Of a DNA stretch of 64,000 nt, positions 1-19,100 are shown one piece after another. The position numbers were made by a program, and so were the translations under genes. The stretch comes from Bugula neritina (Eukaryota; Bryozoa; Gymnolaemata; Cheilostomatida; Bugulidae). The notes beneath the pieces were generated by a model that was given only the letters and a program-made list of their open reading frames with translations, had not been told where the DNA came from and searched no databases. The number at the start of each line of letters is the position of its first letter. Within the stretch, counting starts at the first letter, position 1. Location: positions 27,447,628 through 27,511,627 of the forward strand of contig OZ037767.1 in assembly GCA_964035545.1 (NCBI GenBank), in the 5' to 3' direction.

Positions 1-2369
1 AAATCTCGATTAATTATGTAATACTTCTAGTAGATAACGTATACAATTAGTACATTATTAAACTAAAGAAACCATAAAAAGCTATTACTATCAAATATGC
101 AGTCACTGAAAAATTAATTAAGGAAGTATTTCCATATTTAATGGGAAAATATCTATTCTCAGTTAATCCTTGTTGTTGTTGTTGGCAAGGGCAGTAATCT
201 CTAGAAAATATTATTTTACAGATGTCATACTAAGACAACAGAATAACTGAATGTTGCGCAAGTTAAGTTGAGTCAATGAAGCATAACAAATGTCGCTGTA
301 CTTTTTAGTTGAATTTAAGGTGAAGAACAGGAGAAAGTCACGTCTGCAAAACGAAAACCAATCAAGCTTGACGTTTATTTCCAGAACATTCTTCCGAAGT
401 AATGAAAAACCGCATTTCAAACCAATAAATCATTATCACTAATGTATTAGTTGGTAGACTAAAATATATCTTTATATCAAAGTTTCTAACATTACCTTTA
501 AACTTCAAACTAAATTTTAAGTTAAATCTCAACCATTAAGTATCAATCGGAGACATAATCCAACACACTAATAGCCTACAACCTGATTATTTAAATTTCT
601 ATAGCAAAATCTTCCTTTAATCTCACAAGCCACACCAACTACTGTATTCTTTCTTGACAAATTGAAATGTTACATTAACATTGATTATTTGAAATTATAA
701 ACAACCAACCTCCAGAGTGAGTTTGTGTTGTATAACGGAGGCGAGAAATTGTTGATAGCCATCATGGTTAGCATCAGTAGCCACCGTCATAACAATCAGC
801 TCTGCCGAATAGAAACATAGTTTTACTACTTTTAGATACTATACAAGACCCAACAATACAAATAGAATTATAGACAGATTTTAAGTTATTATGTCAAAAG
901 ATTTGGCTGATTTTTGTTGTTGTAAATGTGGACCAATAAAATAAAACGGTTGCCTTTGCAACCTGTAATCTTTAAAAAAAGGGAGAAGATCTCACAAAAA
1001 ACCGTTGTTATAATTAGTAATGAGCCGTAGTAAGCAAATAAACTCAAAATAACAAGATGATTACTTAACATTAATAAATTGCTTTTTACAGAAAAATTTT
1101 CACTCGTAAAAGGTTGTACACTGTTATATATAAAATGAAATAAATGCGTTCAACAATGAACAACCATATCGCACACCAGTATTAAACAACCATAGAGTTT
1201 TTCAATTAAAAATAAATATACTTATTAGCATAGCTAAAAACTGTACTAGTAATGAAAAATTTTTCTTAATGTAAAAATAGCAAGAAATTTTTCGTATTTT
1301 AAATTAATAAATATACAATATTTAGATTATATATTAATGTTATAAGTAATATAAAAAAGAATATATACGTATTATATGCATATATTATGTATATGCATAT
1401 ATCGAGTTCCCATGCATTCACCCTCCAGGGGTTCTTAGTGGGAAACTCCCCCAAACTGAACTGAACTGAACCAGTGGTAAAAATATTATATCAGCTTGGC
1501 AGCTAAAACAATAACCAGGAGCTAATAACTTACTCATACCTATTGTGTGGCTTACCTTGAGGTCTTGGTCTCGAGGTTAAAACCTCACATGTCGATAGGC
1601 TCACCATCACAATTAGCAAATGATAAGCAAAGAGCACGGTGTAAGTATTTAAAAAGTTCCACGTTTGAGACATGGTAATTCAATTAAAAACAATTGACAG
1701 TATAAACTTAGAGTAAACGTTAACCCCTAAAGAAGAGCTGGGCTGCCAATGTAGTGACACGGTCAATTAAAGCAACACTAACTCACAGTGACAGTCACTG
1801 CAAGCCTGACGCGAACAGGAAAATGAAGAGTATCACTAACACTAACACTACAGTAACTCTAAGTCAAAGTGTAACTGAAACGTGATTTACTAGCCGAGTT
1901 TTGATATAGTAAAAAAGCTATAGATGCGCACACCAATTTCACTTTGGTTGTCAGTGGTAAGTTGATGTTATTGCTTTACCAAAGCCTACGTGATGGTAGA
2001 TGCGGCTACTCGTAGTGCCACTACACAGGCCGTAAATGACTATCCCTACGAGCAGTTGTTGTGAAAATTAAAAGGAAATATTGCCACGCAAACAAATGGT
2101 TTCGCTTTGGCCAAATAGCTACACAATTGGCTAATTTTAATTGAAACCATACGCCTGTGTTTGAAAGTTGCATTGTTGAGGTGTTCGTGGTACCCTACTC
2201 TCTGTATATTTGCATATTTTTGGATCTTAGGTGAACAAAATATTAAAGCCTGTGGACTTAAACAGTTTTCTAATCATTTATATTTTATACTTGTACAAGT
2301 AGATTTTTGAAGAAAAGTTCGGAGTCATAACTATTAAAAAACATGCTTCGCCTTCAAGTAACGAATAGC
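1..2369. other. Intergenic AT-rich DNA
   Basis: I see no gene here. Only short chance open frames are present, without splice-site support or recognisable protein similarity. The stretch holds one copy of a dispersed 42-base repeat (1417-1458) and ends at a small inverted-repeat element (2370-2533). An upstream non-coding exon of the spermidine synthase gene could lie here but cannot be identified by eye. Confidence 0.6.
1417..1458 (+). repeat. Dispersed short repeat, copy 1
   Basis: This GC-richer segment in AT-rich DNA (core ctccaggggttcttagtggg) is the reverse complement of 20901-20944. The match extends over about 42 bases, with small differences in the length of the C/G run. It is probably a conserved fragment of an interspersed element. 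Confidence 0.75.
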
Positions 2370-2533
2370 TCTATAAGCAGCTCCGAGCTATAATTGAGTT
2401 AGACTGAGTGTAGCAGTTTGTGGTTTGTAAGTTTGGAGTTAGAAATTTGAGTTAAAAGTTGGAACCCCAACTCTAGGTTTGCGAATCCTAAATTATTGCA
2501 TCCAATCACCCCCAACTCGGAGCTGCTTATAGA
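2370..2533. repeat. Short inverted-repeat element (MITE-like)
   Basis: The 18 bases at 2370-2387 (tctataagcagctccgag) recur as an exact reverse complement at 2516-2533. They enclose about 130 bases of AT-rich sequence with no coding capacity. Size and terminal inverted repeats fit a miniature inverted-repeat transposable element. I could not identify a convincing target-site duplication, so the family is not assigned. Confidence 0.55.
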
Positions 2534-2689
2534 ATAATTGTAGAATAACCACATGAATAAATGTCATTTTCAGTGACAGCACTTATTTCCATCATATAAA
2601 TTGGCTTTTGCCACCCGTTGACCGCAACCAAACGTTACTTGTATAATATGTTAGTACTTGTGTAACCGGTTTCTGATTGCAAACAACGC

Positions 2690-2870
2690 GTCATTGTGAT
2701 TCAGTAATACTAATACAGTAATAGTAATAGTAATTAACTAATTAATTTCAAATTGTTCCATTCATTTGACTTTGAGTTTCAGTTTGTTCTGCTACTAGTG
2801 CTAGTAGTTACACTTACTGTTAGTAGTTAGTGTCTGTGTTTCTACTAGTAGCCAGTAGGAATTACTCTTA
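2690..2870. repeat. Degenerate TA(G/C)TA triplet-rich tract
   Basis: Loose runs of taatagtaatag and ctactagtagt motifs lie just upstream of the spermidine synthase start. They belong to a class of low-complexity triplet tracts seen throughout this window. Confidence 0.5.
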
Positions 2871-2937
2871 GTCACTGCCAGTCAACAAATCCATCAAGGT
2901 CAACGCTAACTGTCAGACTCAGTGTCATAAAGTGATA

Positions 2938-9555
<6,618 letters not shown>

Positions 9556-9757
9556 TCACAGAAAGTGCTGGTACAGCAGTTGAACTCAGTATCAACATTA
9601 CAGCTGAAGCCAGTTTCAATCTCACCAGTTTTCTCTTTCTTTGTATCTCCACGTGACATTACAGCAATGTGGCCAGTTTCTGTTTTTGCTAGTCAATATT
9701 ATGTCTAATTTTACAAAATCAGTCTTGCAATTTTTGGCAACAGCTTATATAAGATAG

Positions 9758-9763
9758 AATAAA
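9758..9763 (+). other. Polyadenylation signal AATAAA (SRM)
   Basis: This is the first canonical AATAAA after the spermidine synthase stop, about 200 bases downstream, followed by a T-rich stretch. Confidence 0.6.
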
Positions 9764-11258
9764 TATTTGTGATTTCTTTTCTTACAACACTCTCTTATTG
9801 GTAAAGAGGTTCAACATTTTTAATGTCTCTAGAAAGTTTAAGATTCAATAGCAAATGTTTTGTATACTAAAAATATACTCTACAAGTACAATACAGTGTT
9901 GCAGAGATGTATAAATATCATTATTTAGCCTTAGATACTGCATTCATGGAACCCTTATGAATCTTATCCTACTATGCAAAGGAACCTGATTCACAATGCA
10001 AAAACTCAAGCTTTCCAGTAATATAACCAAATGCTTTAAACCTGGCATTTTGGGAAATATCAATTTATTTCAATAACGTGGTATTACTAAAAAGTTGACC
10101 TCAAATACACGTTTTTATAGAAAAAAATTTTGGTGTACAAACATTCTGCATCTAATGTTGAAACATTTTAGTGGCCAATAATTGAAATGCTGAAATCTCC
10201 AAATTAAACAAGTGCAGAATTTTATTTTTCACTTATAGTTTTCATTACACCATGTGATATTCTCTTCTAGATTCTAGACCTGCATAATTATTGTTGTGAA
10301 ATCGAATTTCTAATTTTACAATATTGCAAGAGATTATTTAAATTGCCTCTTTATGTCACCATAATCTTTCACAGTAATGGCAGGTTGCATCATTTAGTGT
10401 ACATCTTTTATAGCTGCAATTACTAATTTCAACCATGTTGATTATTTATATACTGTATTTATTTCAGTTAAGTACATGCTGTTGGATTTTACTTTAATGA
10501 ATTTTTGACCCATTAGCTAATCTTACATCATGATTTTGAATGAATAAAAATGACGCAATCATCCAGTTAAAAGATCCAATAGAGAACTTTTCACTGTAGC
10601 TCAAAACTTGTGAGATTTGTAACGGCTTTCATTAAAAATATTTTAAAACATAGTTTTAGCTGTTCAGAGGTTATACATAATTATGGTCTTGCAGTTTTGA
10701 CAGTTTTGTTAGTTTACTGCATGAAATATTTGAATTGCAATAGTTAATTAGTCATTGGTCAAGTTGCAATATAGCGGCAAAAAAGTGAAAAACCTAAAAT
10801 TTGAAACTTATTTTTAGCTCATTGCAATAAGCAATCATCACAATATATTGACAACTTCTAGTTACCTGCCAACTATTTATAGTGATTTGGTTATCAACAA
10901 AATATGTATATTTTACTTTATTACTAGCTAAGTTGAGTATATCATAGCTTATATTTTAGAGTTGATTTATACTTTGAAATAAATGTAACTGTACTTTTTC
11001 TAAAATACGTTTTTGTCCTTATAACTAGGCACAGATTTACATAATTGCTGCAAGATACTAACATTCATTTTAGATGAATTGCTTAGACTTTAGCATAGTA
11101 GTATTGCATATAACTGCAGCAACCTTTTTTTATAATTTTTGTGTTTATTGCAAACCAAGTTCTTGTGATTTAATGCTTAGTGTTATCATTAGTAGTATAA
11201 TGTATGTAGTTGTATTATTATATAACTACCCATCCGTAAAATTTAAAATATAATATCA

Positions 11259-11264
11259 TTTATT
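11259..11264 (-). other. Candidate polyadenylation signal (GPCR)
   Basis: TTTATT on the plus strand reads AATAAA on the minus strand, about 310 bases past the receptor stop codon. Confidence 0.4.
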
Positions 11265-11575
11265 AGGACAATAAATTATTTGACTATTTGAATGCACAAA
11301 AATATTATAATATCAGTTTCCTCAATTCAATACAACAGCTTGATTAAAAAGACCTACCGTATGTAAGAATATTATTTCTCTTATATGTCAACTAAATATA
11401 AAGCAAAAGTTGTAGACTTAGGATAATGCAAAATGTTCAATACAGAAATGCCAAATATAGTCAAAACCTACAACACTTCCTAGAACACGATTATCCATCA
11501 TACAATACTAAAATTAAACTGGTGGGCACAGAGCTTAACCCTCTGGTAGCGATAATTCCATCCTGGTGCAAAAGA

Positions 11576-13333
11576 TTAGGTGACCAGATTTACATCAGAG
11601 TGGGCATGAGAATTGCCTGATGCTTTCTGTTGGCTGCTGTTGCTACTGGTGCTTGTAACAGTTGTAACTTGGTTGTCATGGTGACAGATGCACATAGCTT
11701 TGATGGTGGTAAACAAGTGCTTGTTGAAGAGGGAGTAGACTATAAAGTTGGCTGCCACATTTATCATAAGGAAAAGATGTGCGATTGGTTGAACTTTGCT
11801 GACAATTGGTGGGGGAAGAAACTTCCACAGAAGGCGCGTGATAATATCCGGGAGATTACAAATCATGAAAAGGACACTGACCACAATAATCATCTTGGTC
11901 AATCTCCGTTCTGAAGCCTGCTTAGATTTCAAAGCCGCAGATTTTGCACTTTGAGATTTAATTGGGCTGTTTGAAAACTTGCGAATGATAACAATATTGC
12001 AGGCTATCATGACAATGGTGGGAATACCGTACAAGAAGAGAGTTGCGCTAATGACGGAGTACAGTTGATACTCGCTTCGGTGTCTCACAGGAATGTAAAC
12101 TGATCCGTCGGGTCGAGTAACTTCATTCGGGATGATGTAGTAGCCATTACATGGTAAGATTGTAACAGGTGCATCAAATACTTCATAAACCCAGACACTA
12201 TTGAATGCAAATGAGAGAATGCCTATAGCCAAAGATGATAGGTAAGCTCTCTTAGTAGTGCTCAACTTGGCTGCGTCAAAAGGAAATCGGGTGAGGATGA
12301 GCCTATCTACTGTTAGAGCTACCACCAGCCAGCAAGATGTGGTGGAGAATGCGTTACCAATTCCTGCAACACTTCTAGCTAACTGTCCTGTGAGCGAGAA
12401 GTTGATGATCAGGTTTGGCCAATATTGCAACACATATCTGCCAACAAATAAGTAAAACATGTGTGAAAGTTTTTAGAAACTTTTGCTAAAAACTTGAAAA
12501 TAAATTAAGAAATAAAATCTTCTATTATGGCAATTTTTACATTATAGATGGTTTCCATAATTTATAATAATTATTGTATAATATATAGAAATATTATGCA
12601 AAAATACCATATTGAATGAAATCATAGAATGAGCTGTTGCAATACTGCGGGTTAATCATAATGGCATGCAAATTATTAAACTTTATGGATAACAGCATGA
12701 CAAAATTTTATTTTAGATTAGATAGCAGTAAAAAACGAACACAACACTAAAGCTTGGATAGTTTTTGGAAGTGAAAGTTATAAAAATAGCAATTGGAGCT
12801 ATATAAGATAGGTTCACCCAACATTTCCTCAGCTTAAACTTCATATAATTTTTATTTTACAGGCTCTTTAATTCATGTCAATTTTAACACCAGCTACAAA
12901 TTTGGCTGGTATGGGTCATAAGATTTAACCTTTCAGGACAAATTCAAGCACAATATTACATTGCATAATATGTTAATGATCAATTCAAAAAAGTCTGCAA
13001 TATTTGTATTCAACTTTAAATGTTGTTAACTATTAAATAAAATATAATGCTAAATAATTGACACACTTACCTGTAAGTGTAAAATGGAGCCAGCAGAGCA
13101 TAGAAGAGATCGCTGAAAGCCAGCACGTGTATGTAAATAATCAAAGGTGGTCTCTTTTTCTGAAGGAAGCAAGCTAATATCACAAGACTGTTGCCAACAA
13201 TAGCAAACACGTTGAGAGCAAGAGAAATAACAAAAATAATATTCCACAGAGGGGAAAGTTGCAGACTATCTGTATCATATGGGCATATCATAGTTTTCCC
13301 GCCTCCGATATAAACTGTCTTATTCTCCAGCAT
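11576..13333 (-). CDS. Orphan class A GPCR, neuropeptide-receptor-like
   Basis: Seven-transmembrane receptor of the rhodopsin class, presumably in the plasma membrane. Exon 1 is 13071-13333 and exon 2 is 11576-12437; the single phase-2 intron falls between TM2 and TM3. Length is 374 aa. An open frame continues upstream to 13357 but lacks another ATG, so the start is the ATG at 13333. Seen: NKT glycosylation site at residue 4, TM1 with GNSLV, TM2 with AFSDLF, TM3 ending VDRL, TM5 with a proline, TM6 with LFMICNLP, TM7 ending NFIVY, and a Ser/Thr-rich cytoplasmic tail. CNLP in TM6 recalls invertebrate FMRFamide-type receptors (family knowledge); no ligand can be assigned. Odd: the usual TM3 cysteine is absent, DRY is DRL, and NPxxY is NFIVY. 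Confidence 0.88.
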
Positions 13334-13437
13334 TTTGGTTTTGTTACTACAGCTCAATCACAGGCACTGAATTATTTAAACCTAATCACTCTAACAACCA
13401 AAATGAAATTGTCTACCAATAAAACAAATCACGCAGC

Positions 13438-13445
13438 TTTATATA
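13438..13445 (-). promoter_or_regulatory. TATA box of the GPCR gene
   Basis: On the minus strand the sequence reads gTATATAAAg, a near-perfect TATA box. It lies about 105 bases upstream of the receptor ATG, leaving room for a transcription start about 30 bases downstream and a short 5' leader. Confidence 0.6.
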
Positions 13446-13614
13446 CTGCTGCATGGCCTCACTAGAGCGGCTTTATGAATACTTTCATTTGATTGGCTGG
13501 TTGCCAGTTTGTCATACTGCAAGTATTGAAAATATTATAATCATAAAACGTTCTATGTATTTTATATTATATTTCCAAACTGAATTAACTTTAACTATAA
13601 TGTATTTAGAAGAA

Positions 13615-13812
13615 GGGAGCAGCTGGAGTGTAGTGGCTACAGTGCTGGTCTAGTATAAACACGGGGTTAGTGGGTTGAGCCCTAACACTTGCAGTGATGT
13701 AAGGAAGAGCATCCAGTAATCATGGCTTCTGTGCTACACCAGACAACGTCTTTAGTCCGCTTTAAAAAACCTTTTACATCAGGGGTTCTCACAGAGATAT
13801 AGCATGAGCTTA
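13615..13812 (+). mobile_element. tRNA-derived SINE, copy A
   Basis: The head resembles a tRNA-type RNA polymerase III promoter, with an A-box-like tgtagtggctacagtg and a B-box-like gggttgagccc. The body is shared with copies at 14561-14774 and 43951-44172, notably gatgtaaggaagagcatcca, a tgctcctgtgcc-like segment and caggggttctcacag. This copy is the most diverged of the three. Confidence 0.8.
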
Positions 13813-13815
13813 TAA

Positions 13816-16104
13816 TGCATCTAAGAATAAACGTACATGCAGTTATAATTTATAGAACAATTGCTCTATTGTCATAATTTCAATATTTCATCAGCTGTTA
13901 GAAGTCACAAATTTATAAGTACATTCCTGTAATCAACGATCTTCATCTATTCATTTTTACCAACTTTTGCTATTTTCACAAAATATATAAACAGTATTTG
14001 TGTACAGTATTCCTATTATTATAAGATAAGAAACTTGAACTTCTCTGTTATAAGTTATCAAACCTCACACATTATTCCCTATGAAATAAAGCTTCATGTA
14101 TCAACTTGTAATTTACAAAGGAAACCAATAGTTAGCGTGTTCATGAAAGTTCCTGATATTACATAACTCATTGTTGGAAATCTTTCATCATGATCTTTTG
14201 CTAAATCTTCTTTGGAAATTCAATATTCATAATTAGCACATCAAAGAATTTTGTCATGATGCGATTTTTATATCTTAATATACTAATATCTTTCCAGGTC
14301 AAATTAAACTACAATATATTGACCAACTTCTACTTTGCTTTGAGTAGTTCACAAAGTTGCAACAGGTAGTTTATTTTGTAGTAAGCTTGAGCTTAGCAAA
14401 ACTGTGTGGCCAATATTGCTTTGGGCAGTATATATACTGCTAATTCTATAATTTTCATAGAATTTTACTACTTTGATAGAAAAAAATCTATAAATTTAAA
14501 CCCTGCTGACTGCAGTTATACAAGTCTTTGTTCTTTGCTAAGGAAAGACATAAAAACTCACACAAGTTTATAGTTGCCACCCCTGTGACAAGCCCCTGGT
14601 GGAAAGGGTTTTTTGTTAAATCGGGCTAAGCTGGACTTATTCAGATGGGGCACAGGAGCAATTATGACTGGATGCTCTTCTTAACATCACCAACGGTCTC
14701 TGTCGGGGTTCGAACCCATCACTTCGTGTTTACTACACAAACGCTCTAACCCCTAGACCACAACTGCTCTCTTACTAAGCAATAACATGCTGGATACAAA
14801 TATCTAGTAGCAACTAATGGCCATGCTCAAACTGCTATGTAAATATTTATGATTTTTCAAATTATATTAATACATTGCACTAGTATTGGCTGCTTTATTT
14901 CTGAATTCATACTTCTTCAAAAAAGATTGACATTAACCAATATGCAAGAGGTCAACACTATTTGGCAGCCATCAACTCCTGAGGAATTTCTCTTTACAAC
15001 ATGTGTTATGATAAAAAAAACTTGTGGTTCCTGAACTGCCAAGAGCTTAAATACCCAAATCGAAACCACGAATTAAATACTTATAATATGATTTAGCTTC
15101 TAACCTGATTAGATATAGTATATTAAAACTAGGGTCAACAAGCAAATGTGATAGTTTGTAATGTATTCTAATGATTTTAAGAGCAGGATGTGCCATGATG
15201 GTAGCCATTTTTAAGATTTTTTGTTGATCTGGATGATGAATTTTTAAAGAGATAGCCAGCTATAATAGGATGTTTAGGTTATAGTTGTTGATCTTGAAAG
15301 CAAGGTTTTGTTACTTGAGTTGTCATGGAAACATGAGCTCCAAAGTAAAGTTCACAGCTTTAATGAATTGTAATGGTGATATCATTTTTGTATTAATCAC
15401 TAAATGTTATCAGGAACATTGCTTCAAATAAGATATAGTATAGCTATAGTAAATGTCTATCTTAATTTGGTGCAGTATAACTATGCAACTCTCTAACCCA
15501 ACAAACCCTTATATCAACTTGTGTTTTACTGGAGTACAATATTTCAGTGTTTATTGTAATATTATTACGCTATATTTCTGACAATCTATCAACAATTAAT
15601 ACCATTTACTTAAAAAATATGCTGGTAATTTATAATTGTAGCATTCATTATAAAGAGAAAGATTTATTGTCAGTATTTCCACAAGCTAGTATCTACATAT
15701 GAGAAGACAACCCTCATCATAGTGTCGCTGTTATAATCTACACTAAAGTAAAGTGTTACGTATGGTTTGTAACGCTTTGAGCTTGGCTTATCATATTTAC
15801 GAAAGTCAGAAATGAATATATTAATCACATTCTTAATAAAAATTGCAAACTGCCTCATTCAAAAATATATATTAAAACAAAACTTTTTGATTGCATAACT
15901 TATGGAGAAACGTCTAGAACCATTTTGAGCACTATTATTTCGCCTAAAATATATTATTATAAGTATAAAACACATAACAAAATAAAAAATATGAATTTGT
16001 ACTTAAAAATGCATTACTTTAAAGTGCATCAATTTTATACAAATGTATTTTTACAATAAGTATTTCAAATAATTATCTAAAAAACTTCAATCTTTGGAAA
16101 ATAC
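13816..16104. other. Intergenic DNA between the GPCR and OMA1 genes
   Basis: Apart from the SINE at 14561-14774 I see only AT-rich sequence. TTTATT at 15663-15668 may be the OMA1 polyadenylation signal (AATAAA on the minus strand), about 440 bases past its stop. Confidence 0.55.
14561..14774 (-). mobile_element. tRNA-derived SINE, copy B
   Basis: Read on the minus strand: an A-box-like tggtctaggggttagagcg, a clear B box gggttcgaacccc, then the shared core gatgttaagaagagcatcca, gtcataattgctcctgtgcc, an aagtcc...agcccg stretch and a tail actataaacttgtg. It is the best-preserved promoter of the three copies. Confidence 0.85.
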
Positions 16105-19100
16105 TTAAACTGGAGCATCAGACTTCGCTGGCTCTATTGCTAACTTTTCTTTTCTTGATTTAAGATTTTCTATGGCATTAGCTACTCTGACCCAAGGGTC
16201 TTTGGAGGGATCAAGTTTGGCACAACTGCAACTTTCTCGCAACTTTATAGCCTGAAACCACAACAATGATCGCCGTTTATTAGTCATATCTTAATATGAC
16301 TCATCATAGAGGAGATACTCATTATTTTATAATCATTCCAAGTTTGAGAATAAGATATTTCATAAGTCAAACTTTTCAGAAATGTCTACTAATACATTAT
16401 TACAAAAAAAAGAAAAAATATAAACAGAAGCATTTACTAAGCCTACCAAAAATAAAGAAATATTAATCCCACTTTCCATGAAATTATTAAGCAATTTGTC
16501 ATATTGAATCAACGAGAACATGGCAGGTAGGCACCAGCTTTCTATTGATTTTCAGGGATTTTTGCAATCTCAGCTAGGCAACAATCCCTTGCTAAGCGCC
16601 TTCCCTGTCTGATCTTACGATACATACCGCGGGAAGCATGCTTTGCAGAGATTGAGTGCGAGACTCATTAGCTGGATGCGTAGACAAAAGCTCTGGCAAT
16701 CGAACACCTTCATCGGCCAGTTTAACCTTGGCTTCCTGCCACGCCCACAATGCTGGGGCCTCCCTCACATCATAGCAAGCCTGTGAAAAAGTAAACAAGT
16801 CGGAAATATGCACTAGTGGCAAGTATTTTAAATAAATTTGATTTTAAATGTTTGTGCAACATTTAATTCAAAAACTGGATGCCTTGCTTTCCTTGCAACT
16901 GCCTTAAACAAACCTTATTTTCAAGTTATCAGGCAAGCTATTGAATTGAAGCTATAAAATTGAAGGTAATGTTGGAGTTATCTTTCCATAAGTATATTCA
17001 GCAGCCAAAAGTTATTCAACGCAGTGAAAGATTTAGAGCAGCCCCCAACAGCTTTGGAAAACTCTAAATGGGTATTTCATAACTTATGTATAAAATTTTA
17101 GTGTCTGCAAATGTTGTTCTAAATTCATATGACCAAAGTGATGGTGCCACAAAACTCCTCGATTACTTTGAATGAGCACATGCAGACGACATGTTACATC
17201 CATAACTAGAATATAGTGTGATACAGACTAATTAAAGCACCTTAGCTGCCAAAAGTAACCCAACTTTGTCAGCTTCAGTCTCAAGTTCTCTGCTATACGG
17301 TAGCTCCATCATCAGCTAGAAGAAAGTCAAGAAAACTTAGTTAGTTCATGGTAATATGACTACATCACATATTTTAGATACAGTAGTAACACACTCTATA
17401 ATGGCTTTTAGCATATTTTTTATCATATATTGCAAAAGATATAATATATGTACAGTGCTTTTAATCAATAATTTATTATATATAAAATACATGTACAATA
17501 CACATACAATACATGTACAATACAAATACAATACATGTACAATACACATACAATACATGTACAATACAAATATGCGCACACATATAATTTAGTTGGAAGT
17601 ATATACTACATACACAGATTAAAAAACGTACCTTCATAAGTTTATTGTAAAACCATTGAGTGATAACAGCAATACCATCTCCAGGTACAAATGTCCATAT
17701 AGCAGCCAACACAAATATCATAAATACATCAAGGAGTTGCCCTCTACTGACATGCTCTATCTAAAAGATCACATATAAACACATTCAACGTATACAGAGC
17801 ACATGTATGCAGGTAAGATAATGTTATGCAGCATATCTAAACATCACTTAGCACACATATGTATGTATGTATATAATGTAACCTAACTTTCTACATAGCC
17901 TTGTGAGCCAAAGAATGTATCGTCTTTTATTAAAATAAAATGCATTCCAATGTAGACGAGAAGTTTTATTGAAGTAATAAACAACGTAGAAAGAGAAAGT
18001 TAAGATAGAGAACAATATATAAGAGGGAAAAACTTACGGAATGACCCATAATAGCGTGCGCAATTTCATGTCCCATAACAATAGCTAATTGATCGACATT
18101 ATCAACGTCATTGATTAATCCAGTGAAAACAAAGATATGACCATTCTAAAAAAACACCATACCTTATTCTCAAATTATATATTTCCTAAAATGTAAATAA
18201 AACTCATAAATGAAAGCAGATAATATAGCACAAATGAACAGATTAAATCATGACATATATTTGTATACTGAGTCTGGTTTTAAAGTGACTCTGACTATTA
18301 CTTACTGGCAATACGAAGGCGTTGCTGACTGTGACATCATCAACAACTGTAACCTTCCACTGGACGGACTGAATCATCGGTGACTCACTTTTATTAGCAG
18401 CGAGTATATTGCTGGCAACGCCGACAACACCTTTGTATATAGGGTCACTGGGTGTCAGAATTTGGTCTTTATACTGTGTCAGGTACTGCAAATTGTAATA
18501 TTGTCTTTGTAATACAAAATGGGCTAATACATTTATGCGATGGTGAAAACGAAAAGTGCTCTTTTAGAATTTTATGAAAAAATGTAAACTGTTTAAAATA
18601 TAAAGATAAATTTCATTACTTATTAAATTATTAAAAAATATAAATTCTACTTCTAACGACCTACAACTACTGACATCTAAAAAATATATTATGATAATTT
18701 TTCGACATATTCTCTTACAATAAACTAATGTGAAAGAAAAGTCAAAAAACAAGCAAACAAAAAACTGACCAACATTGCCGAGAAATAAGGATTTAGAACT
18801 CAAATAATTATTGATAAAACTTCAAAAAACTGAGCAGCAAACTTCATGTATGATAACTTCACAACTTACACTCTGCTCTTCAAACTCTACAATGCTGGCA
18901 ATCTGATCCTTCGACAAGCTAATAAATCTCAGACGATTTGTCAGAGGATTTCTTTCCAAGTGTATGACATAGTTTATGACAGCTGCAGCAACCATGGCAA
19001 AGACAACTCCAAATATTATTCCTTTCATTCCACCAAACAAGCCTTTGTAATGTGTTCTTTTCTCAACAGGTAAGGCAGTCCACCACCTTCGTATGTACCT

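Larger units (their letters stand above)
9556..11575. other. Convergent 3' UTRs and intergenic DNA
   Basis: The first part is the 3' UTR of spermidine synthase and the last part that of the minus-strand GPCR. No further gene is seen. The interval is AT-rich single-copy-looking sequence with short open frames only. Confidence 0.6.

Noticed and set aside
2932..2937. Upstream GTG as start of spermidine synthase
   Set aside because: Non-AUG start unnecessary; the ATG at 2938 gives the expected family length.
13334..13357. Eight extra N-terminal codons on the GPCR starting at TTG
   Set aside because: No ATG in that extension and an in-frame TGA precedes it; the ATG at 13333 is adequate.
14680..14774. 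Functional tRNA gene
   Set aside because: A and B box-like motifs are present but the sequence cannot fold as a full cloverleaf by eye and is shared with two other SINE copies.
17346..17721. Overlapping open frames rich in Tyr, Cys and Ile near OMA1 exon 5
   Set aside because: They are frames across the 22-bp repeat; only 17632-17760 is coding.
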